From Pristionchus mayeri (Eukaryota > Nematoda > Chromadorea > Rhabditida > Neodiplogasteridae): DNA of 64,000 bases. This document shows, in pieces, positions 13,901 through 23,780 of the stretch. Every line of letters begins with the position of its first letter. Within the stretch, counting starts at the first letter, position 1. Below the pieces are notes generated by a model. The model saw only the letters and a list, made by a program, of their open reading frames with translations, was not told the DNA's origin and made no database searches. The position numbers and the translations under genes were made by a program. The stretch covers positions 26,219,067 through 26,283,066 of the forward strand of contig BTRK01000002.1 of assembly GCA_036245805.1 (NCBI GenBank), written 5' to 3'.

Positions 13901-14815
13901 GCATAACGGTTTTTGGAGTTCGGAACCAGTGATGGGCTAGGAAATATGACGAAAATTTTTTGCGAGCCTGACCGGGGGGGGGGGGGGGGCTCCGGACCAT
14001 GGCATTGACGTCACAGTGACGCCCATGCCATGGCCCCTTATTGCGGCCCTCCGGGACCCCGGACACTCCCAATTTGCGACCCCCCCCCCCTCCCGATAAA
14101 AGTCATATTTGAAGCCCACCACTGTTCGGAACAGTGCAAAAGTAGAAATTTTTTTGCTAAAATTTGTTAAAACGAGCCAATTTTCACCTATTTCATACTT
14201 AAATTTTAGAAACGTGCCCAGTTTTTACAATTTTTGTGATCTGCCCTTTCGACCGCTGGTCGAGAGAAGCATTGACATTGCTCACGCACCACAATGAGTG
14301 CCTGGCTGGATTGGCCCGATGGCAGTGAAGGAGGGCCTGTCCTTCCTTCTGAAGATCTTCTGGAATTTCAGCTGCGGCCCGTATCCATCATCCGAGATCG
14401 GGAAGGGGAAGTGGGATAGAGGGGCTGCAAGGATTGGATGATTCCTATCTTTAGACATGATGCACACAAGTGATGACAAAACGGCTTTTCGAGCCGGCTT
14501 CAACCCGGAATTTCAATGGCGAAGCTGGCGTGCCATGCCCGTTCTGTCATCACTAATCCACACTTTATTAGCAAAACAGAAAACGTTGCACAAAATGTAA
14601 CCTTTGGATTGGTGGGTGCGGTCAGTCTGTCTCGAGGACATTGCATACGAGGGGGATACTGCAAGAAGGTCCCAGTGAACGATCAGGAGGAGGCATTTTC
14701 CTCGACTACTTACAGGGCATCGAAGCTGGGCCATCGGCGAGGACATGGCATCTCTCTCCGTCACGAGAAGAAGGGATGGAGGCACGAGGAGAGGAATCTG
14801 GAGGCGGAGATCCAT
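293..14815 (-). CDS. Gene of at least 22 phase-1 symmetric exons encoding an acidic low-complexity protein
   Basis: I do not recognise the family. In coding order the exons are 14815-14714, 14658-14602, 14424-14290, 13694-13560, 13052-12921, 12636-12514, 12377-12258, 12140-11880, 11636-11508, 11265-11128, 11055-10969, 10853-10806, 10742-10668, 10596-10432, 10318-10247, 10055-9969, 9492-9367, 9263-9138, 8910-8785, 980-855, 751-626 and 418-293. Each is bounded by AG and GT, is a multiple of 3 long, and begins and ends in phase 1, so the frame stays open for 874 codons. The protein is rich in Glu, Lys, Ser and Arg, with acidic runs, and is probably disordered. Many exons follow one plan: a Ser/Ala/Pro-rich start, a P-T-P-like middle and a Glu/Lys tail ending in EG. 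No start or stop codon is placed; the 5' end lies right of 14.8 kb and the 3' end left of 293. Open phase at every junction makes chance unlikely; no transcript evidence is available. Confidence 0.72.
1181..1690. other. AT-rich stretch without a supported gene
   Basis: This is intron or repeat sequence between the exon duplication and the palindromic element at 1694. The open frames read on the minus strand across 1294-1860 have no protein signature and run into the palindrome. It could be the unpaired part of that element. Confidence 0.4.
1899..1955. repeat. GTCT/GTCC microsatellite
   Basis: A run of TCTG/TCCG tetranucleotides follows the 5' end of the Helitron-like element. The second copy has a shorter version at about 30582-30622. 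Confidence 0.85.
1958..2454. repeat. Tandem minisatellite of about 115-125 bp inside the Helitron-like element, left part
   Basis: About four units carry the shared words TTTCTTCAAATCGCTCTA, GACCTTGACCGTTGGCATCC and TTTGATCTTTGATCTTTG. The array resumes at 6710-6915 after the LINE, so the LINE broke a continuous array. Confidence 0.8.
2806..5360 (-). CDS. LINE ORF2: AP-type endonuclease plus reverse transcriptase, frameshifted near the end
   Basis: The first ATG is at 5241, but the frame is open to about 5360 and includes the usual N-terminal endonuclease words (ANCRSIQNKL, then MICLTETWL). ORF2 is therefore probably started by re-initiation near the ORF1 stop. Endonuclease motifs seen are LTETW, GDFNIPDIDW and SDHSTVEF. 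Reverse transcriptase motifs are NYRPIS, DFAKAFDRVSH, SGVPQGSVIGPLLF and YADDIKIY (near 3340). The frame stops at 2806 after KKLGIES. In the next frame the expected tail continues at once (LEKRRITIDVRVATNLIRGK) to about 2590, so a single missing base near 2809 truncates ORF2. Otherwise it is intact, which suggests a young copy. Confidence 0.88.
5364..6410 (-). CDS. LINE ORF1 protein, nucleic-acid-binding chaperone type
   Basis: The frame is 348 codons from an ATG at 6410; an upstream in-frame ATG at 6500 falls near the leader and is less likely. The N-terminal third has a basic patch (KKRKY) and a heptad-like helical stretch, followed by a Pro/Ser-rich linker. A central region resembles the RRM-like fold of LINE ORF1 proteins, and the Pro/Asn/Arg-rich tail probably binds RNA. 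The protein would coat the element RNA for target-primed reverse transcription. It ends just upstream of ORF2, whose frame overlaps the ORF1 stop. Confidence 0.78.
   Translation of the reverse strand: MSPTGSPVAKKRKYTVTGTYEDLLQFCICLQNKLDKEQSYSHSLEKRICELETRFPPPPDSSVVNGDDDEMDTPSSSAATAPPVVANTASSPTTIPSPIPSPSNETSSDLERSVVIARLPVDSSLSPLKQVQRDYNQVVELTALAGFPCLPVSVYRMPPADVNSPHCRLTKVVLTTRKHAALLVKNANRISRDSSFKDVYIRPSYTDKDDARRKIPGRGCGRNGPEPSPSSIPTVPRSQTLPQTVGIPSRNRARSRRDSVFSSATNRGPNNLNTRPRQNHPNPIPPPRQSPPFFPQNTRNRYGAPPPPLFNPIPLNHFLNQYSYSNPFISHISQYGIPPNFGTQGNWY
6508..6709. repeat. Tandem repeat at the 5' end of the LINE
   Basis: About ten copies of an 18-23 bp unit built on GAGGGATAGGAAGAGACT lie directly upstream of ORF1 and end exactly where the minisatellite resumes. 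They therefore belong to the LINE. Tandem 5' monomers act as promoters in some LINEs such as mouse L1; that role here is inference. Confidence 0.75.
6710..6915. repeat. Minisatellite of the Helitron-like element, right part
   Basis: Nearly two units with the words CTTCAAATGGCTCTAACTCG and GACCTTGACCGTTGGCATCC continue the array interrupted at 2454. Confidence 0.8.
7026..7135. repeat. GC-rich palindrome near the 3' end of the Helitron-like element
   Basis: GGCTCGTGAGGC and GCCTCACGAGCC face each other around GGGGCGAAGCCCC. The arms are about 50 bp. The same structure recurs at 31040-31125 in the second copy. Confidence 0.8.
7316..7955. other. AT-rich stretch without a supported gene
   Basis: No exon with consistent splice sites is seen. 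The words TCCCGAAAGTTCGTGC near 7323 look like a mariner terminus, but no partner end was found. Confidence 0.4.
7959..8440. repeat. Palindromic element of about 480 bp
   Basis: GCTGAAAAAATCCGTAACCG at the left is matched by CGGTTACGGATTTTTTCAGC at the right. The arms meet near 8225 and hold the inverted words CAACACCGCGCGAATGCG and CGCATTCGCGCGGTGTTG. Confidence 0.8.
8785..9492 (-). CDS. Upstream copy of the duplicated three-exon block
   Basis: The exons 9492-9367, 9263-9138 and 8910-8785 are again 126 nt each and phase 1 to phase 1. The copied DNA extends beyond the exons, roughly 480-1175 against 8990-9690, with only scattered changes, so the duplication or a later gene conversion is recent. 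Both copies stay open, so they may both be translated as a repeat in one protein. Confidence 0.7.
9969..10055 (-). CDS. Small exon of the acidic gene
   Basis: This 87-nt exon is flanked by an acceptor TTATCAG and a weak donor GTGGTCAG. It is phase 1 to phase 1 like its neighbours and encodes a Ser-rich stretch. The donor is the weakest in the gene; GTACAG, a few bases closer to the acceptor, is an alternative but would break the phase pattern. Confidence 0.5.
11694..11763. repeat. 70-bp hairpin MITE in an intron
   Basis: GGACACTTTGTCAA and TTGACAAAGTGTCC bound nearly perfect arms of about 33 bp. It lies in the intron between exons 12140-11880 and 11636-11508. Confidence 0.75.
12655..12728. 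repeat. Short hairpin MITE, copy 1
   Basis: GAGAACTATGACGTCAT faces ATGACGTCAAGTTCTC. The same family, better preserved, is at 36621-36708 in an intron of the receptor gene. It sits directly upstream of the acceptor of exon 12636-12514, so an ATG at its edge is probably not a start. Confidence 0.75.
13172..13225 (-). CDS. Tentative extra 54-nt exon of the acidic gene
   Basis: The acceptor TTTTACAG and a weak donor GTCTCG bound 54 nt that keep phase 1 to phase 1 and encode an Arg/Glu-rich stretch (GGREMRERREREQYLATG). It would fit between exons 13694-13560 and 13052-12921. The weak donor leaves it uncertain. Confidence 0.35.
13800..14280. repeat. Repeat-rich intron with G-run, C-run and a palindrome
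   Basis: The palindrome CCATGGCATTGACGTCAC/GTGACGCCCATGCCATGG lies at about 13998-14034, between a G-run (about 13975-13989) and a C-run (about 14082-14091). It lies in the intron between exons 14424-14290 and 13694-13560 and is probably a decayed transposon. Confidence 0.5.
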
Positions 14816-15347
14816 CTGCAACAAGACAATCTCCATAAGATATGACACCGTACCTATAAGACTCGGACAAACGCAGGAGCAGTGATTTTTCGAAAACTTG
14901 GTTTAAGGGGTAGTTTTGCATGCTGATGACGATGGTCAACTCCATTTTGCGTCTTTGACCATCTTTGGAGCGATATGGGTCTCGCTCGAACCACCATTTT
15001 TGTTGTTTTTCACGTCGTTCTCGGTTGATATGTGTGCTAGGAATACGAAAATTCGGTTCCAGGGGTATTTTTTAATTCTCTACACGATGAAAAAAAATCA
15101 AATATCATCATCCTATTGGAATACCTTCATTGAAATCACTACTGCATCTAGGTCTAAATCTCAAAAGTGCATTAAGCCGCTTTGCATGGATCTTTGTCTC
15201 ACTGTCAAATGGCCATAAAACAATTTTGGTGCGAATCGATTATTGGCTTTTTGAGAAATGAGCATTTGATATTTCTGGGGGAAAGCATCACATTAAGTGC
15301 GCATTGGAGGGACAGAACAACAATCCTATCTCGACTCCGACACCCAA

Positions 15348-15427
15348 GGTCTTCATAGCGCAGTCGGTTGCGTGATTGCTTCGAAATCGGGCTTCGATTC
15401 TTTTGGCAAGTTCGATCCCAACATGCG
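15348..15427 (+). other. tRNA(Ser)-like pseudogene in the left arm
   Basis: There is an A box TAGCGCAGTCGG (15356-15367) and a B box AGTTCGATCCC (15409-15419). The spacing leaves room for a long variable arm, and the loop TTCGAAA would give anticodon CGA. The anticodon stem is poorly paired, so this is a decayed or tRNA-derived promoter module rather than a working tRNA. Confidence 0.5.
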
Positions 15428-15673
15428 TCAAAACACTTTTGCTACTCTTTGCGCGCATATCAGATAGTTTGCAACAACGTAATATGCCGTAGAATCATTC
15501 CCCACGTGTTCCTAATAGCTCATGCCAGTTCTTTTTAATATGTAAAACTAGAATTTAGGGAAGGTAATATTTATTTCTCATTTTTCATACTAACATTGAA
15601 GCATGTTCCTGCAGCATATTGCGTTGTCGCAAACTATCTGCTATGCGCGCAAAAAGTAGCAAAAGTGTTTTGG

Positions 15674-15753
15674 CGCATGTTGGGATCGAACTTGCCAAAA
15701 GAATCCAACCAAGATCTCGAAGCAATCACGTAACCGACTGCGCTGTGAAGGCC
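15674..15753 (-). other. tRNA(Ser)-like pseudogene in the right arm
   Basis: This is the inverted partner of the module at 15348-15427, with the same A and B boxes on the minus strand and a slightly different anticodon-stem region. Confidence 0.5.
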
Positions 15754-16489
15754 TTGAGTGTTTGAGTCGGGATAGGATTGTTGTTCTGTCCCTCCAATGC
15801 GCACATAATGTGATGCTTTCCCCCCGAAATTTCAAATGTTGATTTCTCAAAAAGTCAATAATCGATTCGCACCAAAATTGTTTTATGGCCATTTGATAGT
15901 GAGACAAAGATCCATGCAAAGCGGCTTAATGCACTTTTGAGATTTAGACCTAGATGCAGTAGTGATTTCAATGAAGGCATTCCAATAGGATGATGATATT
16001 TATTAAATCGTGTAGAGAATTAAAAAATACCCCTGGAACCGAATTTTCGTGTTCCTAGCACACATATCAACCGAGAACGACGTGAAAAACAATAAAAATG
16101 GTGGTTCGAGCGAGACCCATATCGCTCCAAAGATGGGCAAAGACGCAAAATGGAGTTGACCATCGTCATCAGCATGCAAAACTACCCCTTAAACCAAGTT
16201 TTCGAAAAATCACTGCTCTGACACCTACAATGAGTTGTCCGGTCCTTAGAAGTACGGCGTCATATATGAGAGGAATCGCGAGAGAATCGACCATTTGAGG
16301 GGGTGGCCGGCGGTAGGAAAAAATATGTCCTATCTGGCAACAAATTTACGAACAAGTATTTCAAATGATGCTCTTTCAAACTGCGTCGTCTGAATTTTGA
16401 TATCGGTCGTCATCGTCGAGATTCAGAAGGCCAAAGTTGGTACTATCACTTTTCGACAGTCAAATCGCGATCACTTAAGAGACCCTCCA

Positions 16490-17880
16490 CCAGAGAACGT
16501 AACAGGTCCACGGATGGTCAAAAATTCAATAATTCATATACCTTTTTCTGAAGTGTAGGTCCCGAGTGCTGATTGACGGCCGCAATAATTAAGGCTGGGA
16601 GTCGATTTTGGAAAAGTTTCTGGCACCACCCACTTTTGAGGTCGAAAAATTGACTTTCTCAAAATTATCTGAAATATATTTTTTCTAGTGTATTTTCAAC
16701 CGTAGAAAATGAATTTCTATGTTAGAACTCGAAAAAATGAGAAATAAAAAAATATCATCGAAAAACTAAATTTTTGACTATTTTTCGCGAGATTGCAAAT
16801 CTGTGAAAAATTTCGGAGTGTTATCGATATGATTTTCGTAATCTACACCTAAAAGTACATCTAGGGTGAATTTTTCAGACTTTTAAAAATGGGCCTTTTT
16901 TGGGAATGACCTCCAGAGCTGGTCGAACCAGGCCAAAATCTCGAACATGCCTTCACGCCATGTTGCTTTCCAAGCCCATTAGGTTCTATTTCTATCTCCA
17001 AGAGCTTATAATCGCCCAATTTAAGCATTAACTTCATTTTAGAACCTTGAAAAACAGAAAAATCAAATAAATCAAAAGTTCATTTTTTAATTCCTGACAA
17101 TTAGGTCTAAAAAGTCGATCTCCCAGAATTAGATGAAATACACATTTTCTGTCGTATTTTGGGCCGTAGGAATCGATTTTTCAAACTAGAGCTCGTAAAA
17201 ATGCGATATTAACAAGTTGTGATGAAAAATCTCTGGAGCACTCGCAAAAAAATTGAAAAGACAAAATTTTTGAGTTTGTATTTTTTGGCAGAAACAACAA
17301 TTCAAACATCAATTTCATTCATAAATATAACATATACAACTGGTTTAAGATATTTGAACGCCTCGATGAGCTCAGTAAACGACATGGGGTGAAGGCATAT
17401 TCGAGATTTTGGCCTGATTCGACCAGTTCTGGAGCACATTCCCAAAAAAGGCCCATTTTAAAAAATCTGAAAAATTCACCCTAGATGTACTTTTAGGTGT
17501 AGATTCCGAAAATCATATCGATAACACTCCGATTTTTTTCACAAATTTGCAATCTCGTGAAAAATTGTCAAAAATTGAGTTTTTCGACGATATTTTTTTT
17601 ATTTCTCATTTTTTCGAGTTATAACATAGAAATTCGTTTTCTACGGGTGAAAATACACCAGAACAACTATATTTCAAATAATTTTGAGAAAGTACATTTT
17701 TCGACCTCAAAAGTGGGTGGTGCCAGAAACTTTTCCAAAATCGACCCCCAACCTTAGTTATTGCGGCCGTCAATCAGCACTCGGAACCTACACTTCAGAA
17801 AAAAAGTATAGGAATTATTGAATTTTTGGCCATCCGTGGACCCCTGAACAGTTGTTACGTTATCTTGTGGAGGGTCTCTT
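16490..17880. repeat. Nested palindrome of 1.4 kb
   Basis: The arms carry GGTGGTGCCAGAAACTTTTCC and its inverse, and CTAGGGTGAATTTTTCAGA and its inverse. They meet near 17200. Confidence 0.75.
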
Positions 17881-20800
17881 AAGAGACCGGATCGGTAAGA
17901 TTTTACTACCCCCCGGACATGCGGCCCCCCGGAATGAGAACCGCGCGCCCCCACTTTGTGCATGGGTACCCCTTGGTACCATGATACTCAATATACAAGT
18001 CATTACTCGATTCCCCTTATCAACGAGAAATTATAAGGTCCCAAAGTAGAAAAATCGAAATTTCGTATTTTTCGAACGCGATGAGATCAACTCAGAATCT
18101 CGTTTGCGTTATATTAGGGGTGGCCAATAACCAAAAAATAATGATCCTGATCTAATCTGTCTCGATTGGAAAGTCGATTTCATCTCCTAATTTTTCAGTT
18201 TTTCGAGGTTAAATTTCCAATAGGAGAAGAGTGCACGATCTCATTATGCCTAAGTTGTAGCCCAGTGAATTCTACAACGAATCCACCCAAAAGGTAACAA
18301 GTTCAGAGTTTCCGTTTTCCTCATACCGAGGTGCGAATAGATCGCAATTTTCAGTTTTTTTCGATTACATCACCCAAATGAACTTGAAACGTGCACATTT
18401 AGTGGAAAATAAACCTACATAATTATGAAATAGTAATTATGTTTGGAAAATCGAGGTTTAGTACTTTCTGGGAAATTTCATTTTCGCGACATCGATTTTA
18501 CCCAAATTCAAGCGCATTAAACGCGTATTTTCAATCTTAAAACGATGACCACTGTGCATAACGTAAAGTAGGTTTCCACATGAGTAAGAAATTCGCAAAA
18601 CATGACACTTTTCATAACAGTAGGACTTGGATATTTTCAGTCAAATATGCGCGATCAAGGGTGTCAATGAAAAATTTTGGATTGAAATTTGATGAAATCG
18701 ATGAGTTTCAGTCACTTTGAATTATTTTACATTCAGAAATGTGAAAAACTGCTTAAAATTTTTAAACACTCCAAAGTTCGGAAAATAATGTCGTCAGATC
18801 CCCGATTTTCCCCCAGTTTGCGCTTCGAAAAGTCAAGATTACATATATCCTGCCCAAGTTATTGACTGTCAAAGGGGAGTAGAGTAGTACTTTAGTAAAA
18901 TAAATGTTGAGGAGAGCCATCCACCACATTCGTTTCCCTGATATTATTTATCAAAATTCATTAAAATCATAAGGATGCTAAGATAAAATTCGTCAAATTT
19001 CTAATCTTATCGCGCTATTTAAGTTATAATTTATTGTAAATAATTCAAATACGTCAGCTGTGTTAGAAAATTAAATTATTTTTTCGGTTAACAAAGGTTT
19101 TGAAATTTCGAGGTTTCGAGTGTAGAAGAAATTCTCATTTCTTTAGATCGAAGTAGTTTGATCTAACATATCTAGTTTTTGAAAGCATATATACAGCTAA
19201 AGTTAAAACACTTTGTTGCTCATTGAATTACGATCTAATAACGAAAATTTCGATCCAATTATCTGACCAATCTTCTGATTTTAATGAATTTTGATCAATA
19301 ATAGCAAGGTAACGAATGTGGTGGATGGCTCTCTTCAACATTTATTTTACTTAAGTACTACTCTACTACCCTTTGGCAGTCAATAACTTATATATGTAAT
19401 CTTGACTTTTCGAAGCGCAAACTGGGGGAAAATCGGGGATCTGACGACATTATTTTCCGAACTTTGGAGTGTTTAAAAATTTTGAGCAGTTTTTCACATT
19501 TCTGAATGTAAAATAATTCAAAGTGACTGAAACTCATCGATTTCATCAAATTTCAATCCAAAATTTTTCATTGACACCCTCGATCGCGCATATTTGACTG
19601 AAAATATCCAAGTCCTACTGTTATGAAAAGTGTCATGTTTTGCGAATTTCTCACTCATGTGGAAACCTACTTTACGTTATGCACAGTGGTCATCGTTTTA
19701 AGATTGAAAATACGGCGTTTAATGCGCTTGAATTTGGGTAAAATCGATGTCGCGAAAATGAAATTTCCCGAAAGTACTAAACCCCGATTTTCCAAACATA
19801 ATTACTATTTCATAATTATGTAGGTTTATTTTCCACTAACACAGCAACATCAAGACCGTAATAATGCACTTCCGGAAAATGCTATCACGAGATGATTTCC
19901 GTAAAAAATCCCAATCATGCCGTGCCAGGAGCCTAGTAAATTCAAAAAAACTGGAACTGACTTTATTTCAAGACTACCGTAATTTTTCATCGGCGTGTTT
20001 TATAAAATGAGCTGCTGTATTTTTATTTGTGGCGTTTTCATTAGTAACAAGGATCATTCTAGCGATTTAGACCGTAACTAATTGTATACAATAAATAAAT
20101 AGTGTCAAAACGATACCATTCCTTCGGAAGATCGACCCCCCTTAATGTTTACACTCCCTCTTGTTATTGATAAATTGAGCACTGTTTGGTCAATTTTGTA
20201 TTGATTTCAGTAAACTGGGCACGCCTAAGAATCTAAAAACACTAAGAAAATATTTTAAAATTTAGTTTGAAATTTTGATGCAAAAACAACGGCTTCCGCG
20301 ACGCATGAGATACTGTAGCGCAACGCATGAAAATTGTGAGAGTGAACAGTGCAGTGATTCTGCTGTGACTAAATGTGCACGTTTCAAGTTCATTTGGGTG
20401 ATGTAATCGAAAAAATCTGAAAATTGCGATCTATTCGCACGTCGGTATGAGAAAAACGGAAACTCTGAATTTGTTACTTTTTGGATGGATTCGATGTAGA
20501 ATTCACTGGGCTACAATTTAGGCATAATGAGATCGTGCGCTCTTCTCCTATTGGAAATTTAACCTCGAAAAACTGAAAAATTAGGAGATGAAATCGACTT
20601 TCCAATCGAGACAGATTAGATCAGGATCATTATTTTTTGGTTATTGGCCACCCCTAATATAACGCAAACGAGATTCTGAGTTGATCTCATCGCGTTCGAA
20701 AAATACGAAATTTCGATTTTTCTACTTTGGGACCTTATAATTTCTCGTTGATAAGGGGAATCGAGTAATGACTTGTATATTGAGTATCATGGTACCAAGG

Positions 20801-20910
20801 GGTACCCATGCACAAAGTGGGGGCGCGCGGTTCTCATTCCGGGGGGCCGCATGTCCGGGGGGGGGTCGCCAATATGGTCGATTTTTACCGATCCGGCCTC
20901 TTAAATGATC
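17880..20910. repeat. Nested palindrome of 3 kb with a MITE in its right arm
   Basis: Outer arms share GGGGGGCCGCATGTCC and GGACATGCGGCCCCCC. Inner arms extend to about 18920-19370, where ATCCACCACATTCG and CGAATGTGGTGGAT face each other. The right arm is interrupted by an insertion at 19840-20367. Confidence 0.75.
19840..20367. mobile_element. 528-bp MITE with 5-bp target duplication ACTAA
   Basis: The uninterrupted sequence is known from the opposite arm of the palindrome (CCACTAAATGTGCACG). Here it is split, with ACTAA at 19835-19839 and again at 20368-20372. The ends are inverted (CACAGCAACATCA against CACAGCAGAATCA). A 5-bp duplication with CAC termini resembles Transib, but no transposase supports that. 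Confidence 0.8.
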
Positions 20911-22080
20911 ATAATTTCGTTTAAAATTGAGATAGAACTTCGCTCGTTTTTTTCAAAAGAAAGCTACCATCATGCTCGACAACTTTACTGCTGGCGTTAT
21001 CATTCCTTGTCATCCAAATGCGGAATTTCCATTGATTAATCCGAGGAAAGGTACAAAAGCATAGCCTAGGTCAAAATAGAGTTATGGACCCGATCTATGG
21101 CTAGAAATGTAGAGCACGATGAGATAAACATTTCATCTGTTGAAAGTGAGTCGCTATCGTTTCGTTGAAGCGTGCTACAGAGCCTAGAAGTTGGTCAGAA
21201 ATAGGGTAGAATCTCCCGAGAGCGCGCGCTCTACCCGTCTGGCGCTCTCGCCGGCTGACCTCCTTCTCCATCCCCTCTATTTAGCGCTCTCCCGCACGCG
21301 TCTCCCGTCGGTTTTGGCCAAATTCTAGGCTCTGTAGCACGCTTCAACAAAATGATAGCGACTCACTTTCAACAGATGAAATGTTTATCTCATCGTACTC
21401 TACATTTCTAGCCATAGATCGGGTCCATAACTCTATTTTGACCTAGGCTATACTTTTGTACCTTTCCTCGGATTAATCAATGGAAATTCCGCATTTAAGA
21501 GAGCCTATTTTCTTAGAGCTACTTCGAGGGATGTACTGACAATATTTAGAACCCATTTATTGCGTTTGAACACATTCCAAGAGCTAAAGGGGGTCCAAAT
21601 ATCGATTTTCCAATTTTCGGTCCGATGGTCATCTTTGACCAGCGGAAGTGTTACACCATGGGGAAATAAACTTAGAATGTTGTTTTGGAAGTTTTTTGAA
21701 CTATTTTGAGCTTAAATGGGGCCAATTTAAGGTACGGAAGTACTCTTGTCCAGAACTCATTTTGGGGTCGCCGCACGAAAGTGAGCCCATTTTTTTTATC
21801 CATACCGCGATTTCTTTCATTTTTGGCGAGAAATGAGGCACATTCATGGACTACAACTTAAGCATTAAAACCCAGATAGTTCTTCCGATTTCCAAAGTTG
21901 CGTCATTTGTGGTCCACCCGACCACCCCGCACCAGGATGAAGACAAGGAATGATAACGTCAGCAGTAAAGTTGTAGAGCATGATGGTAGCTTTCTTATGA
22001 AAAAAAGAGCGGTTCTATCTCAATTTTACACGAAATTATGATCATTTAAGTGATCGCAATTTGACTGTCGAAAAGTGATA
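20900..22080. repeat. Nested palindrome with a 450-bp insertion in the right arm
   Basis: The arms share GTTATCATTCCTTGTC and its inverse, and an inner pair at 21018-21190 and 21325-21500 surrounds a GC-rich loop. The right arm lacks continuity from about 21497 to 21940, which holds unpaired sequence, probably another insertion. Confidence 0.65.
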
Positions 22081-22381
22081 GTACCAACTTTGGCCTTCTG
22101 AATCTCGACGATGACGACCGATATCAAAATTCTGACGAAGCAGTGAAAGAGCATCAGTTGAAATACTTGTTCGTAAATTTGTTGCCAGATAGGACACATT
22201 TTTTTCCTACCGCCGCGGCATGGTCAATTCTCTCGCGATTCCTCTCATATAACATATAATAAGATTTTCGAAATCACAAATAAATCGCCGTCCTCTATTG
22301 ATTGTTGGTGGATCTCTAATTCCTGCTTCCACCAAACTGGAGTATATGAAGGTGTGAGACGCGTATCTAGTAATCATCAGT

Positions 22382-22503
22382 TCACTCGCCTCTCCTCATT
22401 GGCTGCAACTCTGGGGCAGTGAACAAGGGTGTGAACTCCTCGAAATACTCCTGCACCTCGGGGTCATCCAGCGAGATTTTGAGCTCCAGAATGTCGAATA
22501 ACT
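22382..22503 (-). CDS. Terminal coding exon of an unidentified gene
   Basis: The acceptor GAAATTGCAG is followed by a phase-1 frame of 39 residues and a stop: an acidic, hydrophobic-patterned peptide (LFDILELKISLDD, then EYFEEFTPLFTAPEL). It lies between two composite foldbacks in otherwise repetitive DNA. The phase-1 donor at 27418 fits it exactly, so it is probably the last exon of that gene. I do not recognise the family. Confidence 0.6.
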
Positions 22504-23206
22504 CTGCAATTTCCAGTTTGGAAGATCGTCTGACTATTGAGATCATTTTGGCAATTATTTAAAACGCGTTCTCTATAAGAATGGGACGGGCCACTGCGGG
22601 GGTGGCACAAGGCTTCAAAATGATCGTATCGACTTGCAACTTTGGGGGTGTCATACCTGAGGGTTGGACATGTTCTCACATGATTTTTGTGTCACTAGCT
22701 CAACATTTTGACCTACCAAATTTGAAAAATGAAACTCAATATCCAGTGGCATGTTATATACCATTCGAAAGAGCATGAGAAGTTATGTCTAACACTGTGT
22801 TTTCGTAAGAATTGGTGCATGTTCGTACGAGATATCGCATGAAATGTGCGTTTTCAAACAGTTTTCGGGATGGGAAGCAGGGAAGGGATCATTTCTGCAA
22901 AAAGCTTTTGCGATCACTCGATGCAGAAATCAATTCTCTCTCGAACTGCATTATTCGTTTTATAAACCTCACAATTTGTGATACAAAGTGATTTGCATGA
23001 TGTATTAGCGACTCACAAGGGGTGACCGTTCCGTCGATATGGACTTTCGCAACGACACATATATGGTTGGATAGAGAATCAAATTCTAAGAAGTTTCGCT
23101 TCTTTGAATTTTGCGGAATGACCTCGGAGCACCTAATAAATCGATAATTCTCCGGGGCGCCATCAACGCAAAGCACAAGAACTCTTCCAACAGTGCTGGC
23201 AGAGAA

Positions 23207-23275
23207 GCTTCGGTGGTATAGTGGCAAGCAGCGGGACTTGGAACGTCATGGTCAGCGGTTCGATTCCAGGTCTGT
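23207..23275 (+). other. tRNA(Ser)-like module in the left arm
   Basis: The A box TGGTATAGTGG (23214) and a perfect B box GGTTCGATTCC (23257) are present. The loop TTGGAAC would give anticodon GGA, with four of five stem pairs (GGGAC/GTCAT, including one wobble). The space between loop and T arm fits a class II variable arm. No matching acceptor stem is seen, so it is probably a pseudogene. Confidence 0.5.
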
Positions 23276-23710
23276 GCAAAATTTTTGCCACTTTTTTCTT
23301 TGTTCCTTCTATGTTCCGTGAATCGATTCTACAGCTTTCTGATATGTTTTATTCCAAGTTTGAAGCTGGAAACACAGAAATAAGAAATGAGAGAGCTTAA
23401 ATATTGGAAGAAAATAATTCAAGTTTAACCTCTCTTCCGCTAGTCACCATGCTACCAACATCGCTAAAATAGGTTCTGGTCTACTGTAGAGTATCTTTCT
23501 CGGGAAGAACAGCGAGCAGTTTCGGCAATTGCAACCATGAAGACTAGCGGAAATGAAGACGAACTTGTAGTATTTTCTTAAAATATTTTAGCTCACTCAT
23601 TTCTTATTTCTGAGTTTCCAGCTTCAAACTTGGAGTAAAACATATCAGAAAGAAAGAGAATCGATTCAGGGAACATATAAGGAACAAAGAAAAAAGTGGC
23701 AAAAATTTTG

Positions 23711-23780
23711 CACAGACCGGGAATCGAACCGCCGACCATACCGTTCCAAGTCCCGCTGCTTGCCACTACACCACCGATGC
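23711..23780 (-). other. tRNA(Ser)-like module in the right arm
   Basis: This is the inverted partner of 23207-23275. Its A box TGGTGTAGTGG and B box GGTTCGATTCC are closer to consensus. Confidence 0.5.

Larger units (their letters stand above)
14877..16218. mobile_element. Foldback element of 1.34 kb with tRNA-like modules in the arms
   Basis: Arms of about 600 bp (14877-15490 and 15620-16218) flank a loop of about 130 bp. The ends are GAGCAGTGATTTTTCGAAAA and its inverse. It lies at the 5' end of the known part of the acidic gene, so it may sit in an intron of it. Confidence 0.8.
16263..22251. mobile_element. Composite foldback of 6 kb with at least three palindromes nested inside
   Basis: The outer arms (16263-16490 and 22050-22251) match through TATATGAGAGGAATCGCG and its inverse. 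Inside are palindromes at about 16490-17880, 17880-20910 and 20900-22080, each with its own arms. No coding frame with a family signature is present. A diverged piece of the outer end (CCTACCGCCG region) recurs near 44870. Confidence 0.75.

Noticed and set aside
14516..14845. 109-residue plus-strand frame
   Set aside because: It overlaps two minus-strand exons with good splice sites in antisense.
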